Assembly: GCA_917880885.1 (NCBI GenBank)
Contig: OU862908.1
Span: 13,069,501-13,133,500, forward strand
Reading direction: 5' to 3'
Source of the DNA: Limnephilus marmoratus
Taxonomy: Eukaryota > Arthropoda > Insecta > Trichoptera > Limnephilidae
DNA length: 64,000 nucleotides
Numbering within the stretch: position 1 is the first letter of the stretch; each line of letters starts with the position of its first letter. The notes under the pieces were generated by a model. It had not been told where the DNA came from, did not search any database, and was given only the letters and a program-made list of their open reading frames with translations. A program made the translations under genes and the position numbers. This document shows positions 22,516 to 32,241 of this stretch, in pieces.

Positions 22516-25456
22516 GGCCAGTACAATTAGCGCAAAAAAGGGGGTCGCGATCGGAATTATTCCGGTAGTCCCAATTTTTTTATATGTTTTATACACTCAT
22601 CTCCTGATGAAAAATCTGAGTTTTCGACCTTGGGTCACTTGAGCTTTCGCCGCCATTTTGAAAAAACCAGCCGAAATCGAGCCAAAATCTAGTTTTTCTC
22701 AAATATCTCGTTCTCAATGAAAATTTTGGCTAAGGTATATTGACAAGTTTAGTAGAACATAAAATTACCTACAATTTTTACCTAAAAAATTTTCTTCTAT
22801 CTCTAATAAATATTGGGATACACAGCCGTAAAAATGTGTATAAATTTATAAAAACAAGAAAATTGCACGACATGGTTTGGTTTTTTGGACGTACCTCTTT
22901 TTCAGTGCAATTTTGTGAAAAAATTACTGATATTAATTTTGTAGAAAATAATTTTTATTATAAGAATTGTGATTTTTATGTTTTTTGTATTGTTTTTACT
23001 GATTTAAAGTATGAATAAACAAAAATATTGGTAGGTGAAAACATAAAAATTTATCACGATATTACCACGTCATTCGACTTTTGTTCATTTTACGTTTTTA
23101 ATATCTATAAATAAATTAACTAGAGTGGGGGGGTCACCCTCCCCTCCTCCGACCCTTTCACCCCCCCCCCCCCCCCCCCCTCCAGTTCCCTGCAGTTGGT
23201 GCCAATTAGCCACTCCAGGACTGGCCATCGGGCGTCATTTAGTTCTAAATTGAGGTCGTCAGCTCGAAAAATGTGGATTAGCTTCTTCGATGGTTTTTTC
23301 AGATAATTTAGCTATTTTTACATACAAAAATCATAAACAAAAATGACATTTTAAGAATTATTTCATTGGGAATCGGTTATTTTTGTATTGAAATCTTTTT
23401 TTTTCTCATAAGTTCTCTACAGCTGCCAGCCCCCATGAAACTTTTGTCGGTCATAACTTAGGCTACACAGGATTATAGCTCTTATAGGATTATGGATTTC
23501 TTTATCTGCATAATATTTGTGAGGGTATCGAGTCATTCTGCGGGGTTGAATCAGGAACGTCAGAGCAACATGTAGAGATGAGGCCTACACGAATTAAGAG
23601 GGATGACAAAGACGTCCAAACTATCATTGATTGGTTTGCTTGCCATGAACCATTTCCTAAAACAAACGTGATTATGTCTATAAGCAGTGGCACGATGATA
23701 AGTATGGGAAAAGATGGGGAAATTTCTTATGTCAACTTTGGAAACCTACACTTAAAACCAGCAGCATAAAAAAATCAGCGGGTGACTGTGACAATAGATC
23801 CATCAATGCTATTCCATCGTATGTGTATTGCCAAAAAGTGTGAAATTGAACATAAAGAATATTTCCAATACGAAATATCTCCTGTCCCACTGTCTTTTTT
23901 CTCAGAGGAAGGCATGCGCAAAGAAACCAAATTCATATTTTATTTTTTACCAACCCTCCACCAAATAACACAGAACTGGGAAGAAGTATACACGTAGTGG
24001 ATGGAGGATATTTACTGCACAATATTGTATGGGGTCGTGCTCAACCCTTTTCAATCATTTTTAGCAATATGTCAAGCTATGTACAAAATCATTATGATAC
24101 CCAAATTAGGTTGAAAAAAAAGCACTAAGGAAAAGTTTCTGGGAAATGAGAAGAATCGTTTCATCTCGTTTTATTTCCCTACTCAGAGCCTCACTTGAAC
24201 GATCGAAAAAAACGACAGTACAAGCTGAAGAGGATGCTGATATTCTCATAACAACCACAGCAAACTCGTTGTCATCTCCACGTGATGCAGTCATAATCAT
24301 TGATTAGGATATTGACCCGTTCGTACTCCTCACAGCTCTCTCACCTCCAAACGCATATTACCAAAAAGTTGGTAAAGGTAAATCACCTGACGCGTTCTAT
24401 GTACTCCAACAAACGTTTTACATACGTTGAAATAGTTGAAAACATTTTATTCATTCATGCCATAAGTGGCTGCGACATAACTGGTGCTCCGTTCGGTCAA
24501 GGTATATACAAATTTTGTAATATTCTTCTCAAGAACCACTTAGTGAATAAAACTTGTGTATTTCAAGATCCAAAAGCAAAGCGAGAAACAATCACTTTGG
24601 CTGCCGAACAATTCTTTGCACTTTTGTATGGCTGCCCTCGTTCATGATGATGACGAGGAATTTGATGACCCAGTCGTCGTAAATTCAGCTGATGAGACAT
24701 TGGAAGACTATACTGAAGCTTTTCGGGGCCCGTAAGTGGCAGTAAGAAACTAAAGTCAATAGTCATAAATTTTAAGAAAACACATTTTTTTCTTCTTTTT
24801 TTACCACATCTATGTACTATGAACCTTAATTATATCGATGGTTAATATTGCTGTTATATATGTTATAGGTTATTTCAATAATAATTGTTTAAAAAAAAGA
24901 ATAATCAAGGAATGCCAAGATTATCTTCTGATTAATTTTTTTACCTAATTTTTGTGAAATTTTTGTATAAGAACCTGGATACCAAATTGCGAAATAAACA
25001 TTAAACATATACCTACGTCGTTTATGAAATTTTATTCTCTACAAAATTGATATCAGTAATTTTTTCACAAAATTGTACTGGAAAAGAGATACGCACAAAA
25101 AACCAAAACAAGTCGAGCAATTTACCCGTTTTTATAAACTTATATACTTTTTTACGACTGCATATCTCGATATTTATTAAAGATAGAAGAAATTTTTTTT
25201 ATAAAAATTGTAGGTAATTTTATGTTCTACTAAACTTGTAAAGCTACTTTGGCCAACATTTTTATTGGAAACGAGATATTTGAGAAAAACTAGATTTTGG
25301 CGCGATTTCGGCTGGTTTTTTCAAAATGGCGTCGAAAGCTCAAGTGACCCAAGGTCGAAAACTCAGATTTTACATCACTAGGTGAGTATATAAAACATAT
25401 AAAAAAATTGGGACTACCGGAATAATTCCGATCGCGGATCGCTAATTGCACTGGCC
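22516..25456. mobile_element. DNA transposon with about 430-bp terminal inverted repeats
   Basis: The left TIR (22516 to about 22956) and right TIR (about 25030-25456) match along almost their whole length. Shared blocks, in order from the outside, are GGCCAGTnCAATTAGCG, GATCGGAATTATTCCGGTAG, CTTGGGTCACTTGAGCTTTC, TTTCTCAAATATCTCGTT and AATTTTGTGAAAAAATTACT. TA lies immediately outside both ends (22514-22515, 25457-25458), so the target duplication may be TA. The 2.07-kb interior holds a decayed gene (23570-24740). A TIR this long with a single internal gene is typical of an autonomous-type DNA transposon, but I cannot name the superfamily. Confidence 0.8.
23570..24740 (+). pseudogene. Decayed transposon gene, PIN/FEN-like nuclease family (inferred)
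   Basis: Four blocks in different frames line up as one old protein. They are PSMLFHRMCIAKKCEIEHKE with YFQYEISPVPLSFFSEEGMR (23800-23920); VVDGGYLLHNIVWGRAQPF (24000-24050); FLGNEKNRFIS then VQAEEDADILITTTA (24135-24255); and DIDPFVLLTALSPPNAYY, VGKGKS, FIHAISGCDITGAPFGQG and AAEQFFALLYGCP (24308-24640). I recall the order (VxDGG, FLxNEKN, QAExDAD, xxDxDxxVLLxALxP, HAxSGCDxTxAxFxxGK) from a widespread family of large uncharacterised animal proteins. The acidic QAEEDAD and DxD motifs recall PIN/FEN-type nucleases. An in-frame TAG at 24305-24307 sits just before the DxD motif. Several frameshifts make this copy non-functional. The nuclease assignment is inference. Confidence 0.65.
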
Positions 25457-25599
25457 TAATAACATTACGCAGCATTTCTAGTTGTATTGGCGGCCACTTC
25501 ACTTCGAATCCTTTCTTCTAATCCATTTCATTGATGCGACCGAATATCTTTCTGTCTTTCCTGTTTCACACTTTTCGATTGAGAGTGGTCAATATTCAA

Positions 25600-26109
25600 T
25601 GATTAAATATTACAATTTAGCATTTTTTTAAACGACTTCAAAAAGGAGGAGGTTCTCAATTCGACTGTATTTTTTTTTATGTTTGTTACCTCAGAACGAA
25701 CCGATATTGATGATTCTTTTTTTGAAAGCTGGTGCTTTCCGTGTGGTCCCATTATAATTTGGTCCAGTTCTGACAATGGCATCCATGAGAAAAACATATC
25801 AGTCTTAAATTTGCATTAAGTATATGCGCGACAAATGGACGAATAACTCAATGTCACGCCAATCGATTTCGATGATTCTTTTTTTATTGGAAAAGATGTA
25901 CTTCAAAAGTAATTTGATGAGAGTTTGGTTAGGTTCTGATTATCGGATCCATGACAAATTAACGAAACTCGGCCGAATCTCTTAATTTGACCCTAACGTC
26001 GCTATGGTCAAATTATATCTGTCTCATATGAGCAGCACATTTAGTAGGTTTACCCATATTCAGACAAATTAGTTAGTGTACTTCTGATTCACTAAAAATC
26101 AAAAAATAA
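25600..26109. repeat. Lepidopteran-type dispersed repeat (AAACGACTTC class)
   Basis: AAACGACTTCAAAAAGGAGG at 25629 continues into GTTCTCAATTCGACTGTATT and GTTACCTCAGAAC, then CCGATnTTGATGATTCTTTT twice (25691 and 25865). I know this unit as a very common repeat in moth and butterfly genomes. It is the strongest clue to the host order. Confidence 0.6.
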
Positions 26110-26565
26110 ACAATAATTTTAACAAAACAAAAAAACGACTTAAAAAAATGCACTAAAAAGTTAAAAAAAAATTTTGTATTCTTCTACAACTTCATAATCA
26201 ACTTGCTTTTTCTAATCATCAATATGTAGGTACGATTGTTATTTTTGGAGTCGGTGTCAGCAAAGCTACCCGGCCCGACGGGTTCACTTGTCAGCTCCCC
26301 GCGCCGCCGCGCCGCTGCGCCGCCGCGACCCCGCTCTCGCCTCTCGCCTCGTCAAGTTGCTTGTGCGACACAAGCACATCTCACCTATAACTATGTATGT
26401 AGTTACAAACCTACCTTGACTGACACCGACTCCAAAAGTAACAATCGTACCTACATATTGATGATTAGAAAAAGTAAGTTGATTATGAAGTTGTAGAAGA
26501 ATACGAAATTTTTTTTTTTTTTTAGTGCATTTTTTAAGTCTTTTTTTTGTTTTGTTAAAATTTTG
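26110..26565. mobile_element. Palindromic element with GC-rich core
   Basis: Inverted arms of about 150 bp run inward from 26110 and outward to 26565. Shared blocks are CTTAAAAAAATGCACTA, TTCTTCTACAACTTCATAAT, TAATCATCAATATGTAGGTA and TTTGGAGTCGGTGTCAG. They enclose a 160-bp core with an extremely GC-rich centre (26297-26345, CCGCGCCGCCGCGCCGCTGC). The composition break between arms and core is sharp. The small open frames here are repeat artefacts. Confidence 0.75.
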
Positions 26566-27390
26566 TTTTTTAAACAAAAACAAAAGTGCTAATTTCCCCC
26601 AAGAAACGCTTTTTATTTTATTTGTCAATTTTTCGCATGTTAATTATGGACTGATCTGTCCAATTGAATTAATTAATGCTATCTCAAAGACATGTCGGAG
26701 GATATATCCGTAGACACTAAATGTAGGTTACATAAATGATTGTAGGTATTATATATTGTAATTAAATGTGGTCAATGTTAATTTATGTCTTTGTCATTGA
26801 GTGATCTCGGATTCAGAGAGTTAATTGGCAACTGATATCTACATTATAATGGCCAATGTCTACTGATAATTAAATTGATTGCAAAAATATATTTTGACAA
26901 GCCCTGTGCACTAGAAAAAAAACATAGCTACAGTAAATTGAATTAATATTTCCATTTTTATTTTGCTTTTTCATCAGGGCAACCCTGAACGAATATTCAA
27001 TTCATAACGTGTCATATTTATCTAGAATAGATCGTGGACGACATTAAAAATGACAACTTTGATGACTAGACTAGACTGTAGACGCCATAAAATAATTCGT
27101 ATCGCCGAACTGGCGATGTGAGGCCATTATCTCCAGTCTCAGGGTGAAATTTCAATGATGCATCATCGAGTGGTTCCCATGCTGTGTTTCGCAATATAAT
27201 TACGTAAAACTGTCAATATGGAGAACACTGAATGAACACAACGACGAACAGTCTCTCTGATCTTGAATTATGTTTATTGCGATTAATTTAATTAATTTAT
27301 TGCAACAAAGCAAATACTTTGGGGTGTGACATTATATAATATTAAGAAAAATTCATTTGTAATACACCACTTTTTATTTGAATTAATAAT
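26566..27390. other. No recognised feature
   Basis: AT-rich sequence without repeat arms or coding motifs that I can support. Confidence 0.35.
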
Positions 27391-27393
27391 TAA

Positions 27394-27436
27394 CAGCCAA
27401 CCAGGTTTCGCTTAGCTCGAGCTTCGTCAAGGCTTA
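27394..27436 (-). ncRNA. Degenerate hammerhead ribozyme motif
   Basis: On the minus strand: stem I AGCC/GGCU, core UUGACGA (the invariant first C is U), a stem II of GCU/AGC, GAAA, and a minimal stem III ACC/GGU with a one-base loop followed by U. The layout is that of the other hammerheads here. The C3-to-U change would be expected to abolish cleavage. Confidence 0.5.
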
Positions 27437-27689
27437 TTATACATAAATCATAAAAACAAAAGATAAAATTACAAACAAGAAAATAAACAATGAGTGAGAG
27501 ATATACCAAATAGAAAAGAAGACACCTTATTGGTGACAGAAAAAGAAACAAATAAAAAATGGGAGACTAATTATTATAGAATTGGTAGGTAAGGTTGAAG
27601 GAAACATTTTCAGAGGGGGTTAACGGAATAAATAAAATATGGGACTAACAGTAAAATTATTTTCATTTTTTTTATTTATTTATTGAGTT

Positions 27690-28400
27690 AGTTTATACTA
27701 CATGAATATAAACTAATAAGCACAATGTAACATTTCATTTTAAATTTAAATATTTTTACAGCAAGCATAACATTTCTTTTTAAATACATTCATTCTTTCT
27801 TCATTCTTCATACTTTCAGGCATTTCATCATACGTCTTTAGTCCTCTGTACATTAGGCAGTTCTGTGATTTTGATTTCTTCATTTGTGGCAATCAAACTC
27901 TGTTTATATTTCTTGTTTCGTAATTATGAATGTCTCTATTAAAAACAATTTCATCCTTAAAGTATTTTGGCATTTGGTTTTTTCATAATTTTATGCACAA
28001 AAATTAACACATTAAATAGTAGTCTCTTTTTTATTGGAATCCAATTTTGCTCCTCTCTCATTTGATTAATTCTTGCGTATTTGCCTTTCCCCAGTATACA
28101 TCTCATAGCTTTGTTTTGTATAACTTCTAGTTTGTTCAAATTTCCTTCATTGGCCAAATATAACATTGTAGAGCAGTAGTCCAAATGTGGAGCAACGATA
28201 GTTTTATAAATAAGCTCCGTAGTGTTTCTATTTAATTTACGTTTTAGTCTTCTAAGAAAATTTACCTTTTTTGATACCTTTTTTAGCACATATTCAAAGT
28301 TTGCTGTGAAAGTCAGTTTTGAGTCGAGTATTACACCCAGGTATTTATTATGTTTGCATTTTTATTAACGGAGTTCTTAATTTTGGGGGCTTCTTGATTG
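27690..28400 (-). pseudogene. LINE reverse-transcriptase C-terminal fragment (same family as 2.6-3.2 kb)
   Basis: Minus-strand reading gives KYLGVILDSKLTF (about 28318-28355), then VLKKVSKKVNFLRRLKRKLN, a thumb segment YKTIVAPHLDYCSTMLYLAN (28165-28225) and NKLEVIQNKAMRCILGKGK. After a frameshift near 27965 a further segment, MPKYFKDEIVFNRDIHNYET, continues with one stop and ends around KRNVML (about 27775). It is a 5'-truncated, frame-broken LINE 3' end. The paired KYLGVILDSKL and CSTMLYL motifs tie it to the plus-strand fragment near 2.8 kb. Confidence 0.75.
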
Positions 28401-28711
28401 TTTAACCTAATTCCAATTCCATTTTTATGCAATATTTTAGTTCCAGAAGTAATGTCAAATGAGTGATTAGATTAATTTAAATTTAAATGTTTCGCGAATT
28501 CTGAATAAGTTTTTTTTAAATTTTTATTTAAACATTGTAGGACGTAGGTAGATGTTGCTGGTTTAATCTAATGCTTCCGGGTCGCTTTTCCGATGTAAAA
28601 AGTACGTACGAATCGCAAAATGACGAGAAGGTGGCAGGAGTAGTATTATCTTACCGGAATGATTGTTATATCAGGATAACAAAAAATAATAAGGAATGCG
28701 TAGACCATGTA

Positions 28712-28873
28712 AGGGAACGTACCCATACTACGTGACACTTTTAGGGGGGGGGGGGGGTCTTCAAAATGTCACGCTCCATACAAATGAGCGGCGGGTTGCT
28801 TAGGATTTTGGACACCGGGGGGGGGGGGGTTAAAAATTGCAAAAAGTTGGTCACGTAGTATAGGTACGTTCCC
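28712..28873. mobile_element. 160-bp MITE with G-run interior
   Basis: Near-perfect ends GGGAACGTACCCATACTACG and its complement (CGTAGTATAGGTACGTTCCC) flank TGAC/GTCA. Two internal G runs lie at 28744-28757 and 28819-28829. TAA flanks both sides, a possible 3-bp target duplication. It resembles in style the larger element at 239-645. Confidence 0.8.
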
Positions 28874-28898
28874 TAACTAGAATTAATTTATTTACATG

Positions 28899-29350
28899 AT
28901 ACTAGCGAGAACCCAGCACACGTTGCAAGTTGCAATGCCAGATAAATAAAGAAGTTTCGACCTGCGTGTCTTTTCCCATGTACTCTGTTCCCCTGGGACG
29001 TCCGTTTTTCCTCCCGCGCTCCCCTTCCACCTTCCATGCCTTCCCCTCTCCCCGTCCCCATTCCCGCGAACCCCTTCCTCCTTCGTTACCCTCTCGCGTT
29101 CCCTCCATCCATCCTTCCCTGCCTGCTAAACTATTTGAAATACATATTCATTTCACATAAAACCCGCACAACACCTTTGGTAACTTTTTTATGCAAATTT
29201 CACAAGAGCAAAATAATAATATATGTATTTTTTTATGCAAATTTCACAGAGCTCACCGGTATATATGTAAACTTTGTAGGCGTGCGCACAACAACTCATC
29301 AAAGTTTTATCGCAATGGGATGGATGGTTTATGGCATAAGGGACACAGAA
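28899..29350 (+). repeat. Dispersed repeat D copy
   Basis: Begins ACTAGCGAGAACCCAGCAC, followed by CTGCGTGTCTTTTCCCAT, a C/T-rich tract, CAGAGCTCACCGGTATATAT, GGCGTGCGCACAACAACTCA and a TTATATATTAAGAT end. The same order of blocks is seen at 53075-53461 plus 54090-54180, where it is split by two MITEs. The frames in it are products of the pyrimidine tract. Confidence 0.6.
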
Positions 29351-30057
29351 AGAAACATTCTCTTTTATATATTAAGATATTTTACCAATTTTTATAAATA
29401 TCTATTATGATAATGATCCGGTGTGAATAAAAAACACCTCATTTTTAATCACTTTAAATTCTAGGGTCAATTTACTACCGAAAATGCCAATCTTGTGTCT
29501 CTTCAACAATCCTTAGAGCGATCACAAGGCATCCAAATGAACGGTCAGTCTGCAGGGGCGGTGGTAGGTAGTTGGGGTGGATGGGGGTGGCAGGTGGCAG
29601 CGGGCGGGGGTGGGTGCATATGGAGCCGCACTCCATCCCCGAGGAATGCCATTACTGCGTAGGAATGAAGATTGATTCTGGTGGCGCCGCCGAGCTAAGC
29701 GTCGGCGTCGGTACATCTCTACTGGAATAGTAAATAGCAAATTCAGGGCACTGTTATAGCATCACCGAGAGAATGAATATCATTTTGATAGCTCAATTAA
29801 ATATCGTGTACGTAAAAATAAGAATAAATTCATTTGACATTATGTAAAGTACCATCACAGCGAATTGGAATTGCTTAACGGGAGGTTTTTCCTTTTTCTA
29901 ACTTAATTACAAGTCCACGGATCGAAGGGGGTAAACTTTGGTAGCTGGACGTTGCGGTAGTAAAACTAGCATCCTTATACGGAACTGGAGAAATACAGCA
30001 GGAAACCCATTAAAAATAAACCCAAAGCCTCCGGTGTGGAGTAAATGTAAAAATAAA
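29351..30057. other. Unassigned; GC-rich island at 29530-29720
   Basis: A 190-bp GC-rich island stands out from AT-rich flanks and opens a 72-codon arginine/proline-rich minus-strand frame. No domain and no convincing splice sites were seen. It could be an exon fragment or repeat debris. Confidence 0.3.
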
Positions 30058-30143
30058 AATAAACCTCCACACAACATCCCCAAAGATGTCATAGGACCTG
30101 AGGGATTTTTTTTCCTCAGGACCGCCTGTGTAGAGCTAAAAAT
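30058..30143 (+). mobile_element. SINE-B 3' end
   Basis: Only the terminal part is present: CCACACAACATCCCCAAAGA, the stem-loop GACCTGAGGG / CCTCAGGACC, and GTGTAGAGCT. Confidence 0.6.
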
Positions 30144-30668
30144 ATTTGGTAGAAACCGACTTTTAAGTCAGAAAAAGAAAATCATTTTAAAAAGAACATC
30201 ATTTTTTGTACTCTAACTTTAATCTGAACCGAGTGTTCAAAAGTTTTGTAATATGGTTGACTGAAAAGGAAAGAACAGACATTCGAAATATACTAAAGAT
30301 GTACAGGAGTACATTTTATATACATTCTCTTTTCATATAATTACTCACTAAATTAAGTAATATTCAAATATAATAAAATATGCAGGGTACTGCTACTGAA
30401 TCAAACAAATGAAAGTATCAAGAATAATAAAATGTTACAAAAATATGAAATAATCATTTATTTATTTCTTTACATTACAGTGATTACCTAACTATTAACA
30501 TTTTTCCATAATATATTTTGAAATTTCATTATTTAGGGTGTAAGGTAGGTTTGAGAAGGTGATTCTGTGGGTGGGTAATATTGTATGTTTCGTGAACACC
30601 TCACTAGGAGAACCTGTGCCATTATTAGGGTTGCTTATGTAGTAATTGTTAGTTACCTAAAATAGTAA

Positions 30669-30867
30669 CGCTTATGCTCGCGGCGGTCTCACGGACCGAT
30701 AACAGTAATAAAGTGTCACACGCCCAATCGCCACCGACGAGCGCGCCGCACTAAATAATTCCTAACAACAAATAATTAAGAAGCTACCAAAAACTATTGT
30801 TAATTTTTGAAAAACAAAGAATTATTGATTTGTCGGTCTGAGAGACCAAAGCGCGAGTATACGAAGG
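30669..30867. mobile_element. TTAA-type (piggyBac-like) MITE
   Basis: The right end has TTAA (30868-30871) preceded by the complement of CCTTCGTATACTCGCGC and GGTCTCTCAGACCGACAA. The left end (CGCTTATGCTCGCGGCGGTC then CGGACCGATAA) mirrors it imperfectly and abuts GTAA, a possibly mutated TTAA. It is about 200 bp and non-coding. Confidence 0.5.
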
Positions 30868-31083
30868 TTAAGAGAAAACGACGTTTTAGTTTGATTAGCT
30901 TTATTTCCTTTGGTTAAATACTACAACACACAAAATTTAAATTGAAACCAGTAAGTGAATTAAGAACCCATGTTTTGCGAGCATTTGGTATGATTTACAT
31001 TGATTTACTATTTATTCATTTACTTTGATTGTTTTTGTTATTAGTTTTTGGGGTATTATGCCGTGTTGCGCTACCTCCTCCTT

Positions 31084-31130
31084 TAGCCAACGTTTCGGAC
31101 AGCGTTACAGCGTCCATCATCAGGGCAGAT
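31084..31130 (-). ncRNA. Hammerhead ribozyme of a Penelope-like element
   Basis: On the minus strand: stem I GCC/GGC, core CUGAUGA (31117-31123), stem II GGAC/GUCC with internal GCUGUAACGCU, GAAA (31093-31096), a minimal ACGU stem III and U before the predicted cleavage point. All catalytic-core positions match the hammerhead consensus. It lies about 100 nt downstream of the stop codon of a GIY-YIG tail on the same strand, the order expected in PLEs. Confidence 0.75.
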
Positions 31131-31225
31131 GTGTAAATGATAGTGGTGAAATGTGTGCTTAAGTATTTCGAAGCAATACCGTGTTGCCAGCTCCATTCCA
31201 CTGCGAGCTGGCATTACAGTATACT

Positions 31226-31560
31226 TCAAAATGGTTTTCTGCATTTAGCTTTGGTGTGGCCGTCAATTACCGGATACCAAGAACTATTGAGCTTAGCTCC
31301 GTCGTCTCTATTAATGTTAATAAGATTTTTATGAATTTCAATTGTCTCTATAATTAGGTGTGCTCTATAAGTTTTGGATCTTCCCAGGACGTCAGGAATA
31401 AATCCAAAGTAATGGCCAGTGTCAATTAAATGCTCGGCAATTGCCGATTTGTCAGGGTGGCCAAGTTTACACGCTCGAAAGTGTTCTGATATCCTTTTGG
31501 AGATCGTCTGCTCTGTCTGGCCCACATAGACCTTATCACACCCGGAACAGCTGAGTAAGT
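31226..31560 (-). pseudogene. Penelope-like element GIY-YIG endonuclease tail
   Basis: The minus-strand frame begins in mid-protein near 31560 with CSGCDKVYVGQTEQTISKRI, the first half of a GIY-YIG endonuclease (here K-VYVGQT). It continues SEHFRACKLG, SAIAEHLIDTGHYFGF, VLGRSKTYRAHLIIETIEIH and NINRDDGAKLNSSWYPVI to a stop at 31226. The conserved R (in ISKRISEH), H (in AEHLIDTGH) and E (in IIETIEI) of this PLE domain type are all present. This domain sits C-terminal to the reverse transcriptase in PLEs and nicks DNA for priming. The reverse transcriptase is absent, so the copy is 5'-truncated at about 31560. The surviving frame has no stops. A hammerhead follows at 31084-31130. Confidence 0.85.
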
Positions 31561-31616
31561 ATTTAGATCAAATACTGAAAACCAAGTAAGTATTTAGATC
31601 AAATACTTACGTGGTT
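31556..31616. repeat. Short palindrome at the truncated PLE end
   Basis: AAGTATTTAGATCAAATACT occurs twice (about 31557 and 31597). The second is part of the palindrome GTAAGTATTTAG-ATCAAATACTTAC. It marks the 5' break of the PLE fragment. Confidence 0.6.
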
Positions 31617-31772
31617 TTCCTTTAAACACGCTGTGAGATTATAATAATAAATGTGCGAGCGTATCAACAGAAATTTGTTGCCAACATCATATAATATTCT
31701 CGAGGTTCTGACTACCCTTTCAATAGAAAACGTAATTTTGTGTCGCCTTTGCACCAGACATTATTAATTAAT

Positions 31773-32047
31773 TGTAATGTACTTTTATTGTGGCCACACT
31801 AGCCACTCAATAATAATAAATATGTTAAACGTAAGTTCTCGTCTTTATTGTAAGAGTACAATGGATTCAATAAGTAATATTATTTGTCTCGGTAGCGACT
31901 GATTATACTGGAAGTTAGAATGGTTCTGGCCGCGGCCGTACACCGGACCGCTGTCCCGGCTCGTATGCCCGATCGGCAATGTTCGGCGACCCGAGCATTC
32001 CCGAATTACTACATAGATACAAATGCGATATAATTGCATATATCACA
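31773..32047 (-). repeat. 3' LTR of the Gypsy element
   Basis: 275 bp, beginning TGTGATATATGC and ending CATTACA on the minus strand (TG...CA ends). A polyadenylation signal AATAAA is read on the minus strand at 31784-31789, close to the outer end. Confidence 0.95.
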
Positions 32048-32058
32048 CCCTTCCCCCT
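32048..32058 (-). promoter_or_regulatory. Polypurine tract
   Basis: AGGGGGAAGGG on the minus strand directly abuts the 3' LTR. It is the expected plus-strand DNA priming site for reverse transcription. Confidence 0.9.
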
Positions 32059-32241
32059 GTAAATCAGTCACTACATATTTAAGTATTTCAAGTATTTCAT
32101 GATTCTATATAATTCAACACTGTAAATATTATACTGATATTTCACTCAAGTTCTTATAATGTTTTTTCATAAACACATCATTATTAATATTTCACACAAG
32201 ATTATATTAAGTTAGAAGGCTTTCCGTTCCTTCCTTGTGGA

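Noticed and set aside
24685..24720. GCTGATGAGACATTGG as hammerhead core
   Set aside because: No GAAA follows, and it lies in the coding frame of the decayed transposon gene.
26236..26628. 86- and 114-codon frames over the GC-rich core
   Set aside because: Frames come from the GC-rich core and inverted arms; no domain or splice support.
26960..27000. TTTTCATCAGGGCAACCCTG as minus-strand hammerhead
   Set aside because: No GAAAC at the required place, and the short GGG/CCC hairpin is not stem II.
28902..29410. Overlapping proline/arginine-rich frames on both strands
   Set aside because: Explained by the C/T-rich spacer of dispersed repeat D, which also opens frames at 11905-12207 and 53107-53341.
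29522..29740. Arginine/proline-rich 72-codon minus-strand frame as an exon
   Set aside because: No recognisable domain and no convincing donor or acceptor; recorded as an unassigned GC-rich island.
31845..32039. 64-codon minus-strand frame, repeated at 36889-37083
   Set aside because: Lies inside the LTRs and is identical because the LTRs are identical; no evidence of translation.
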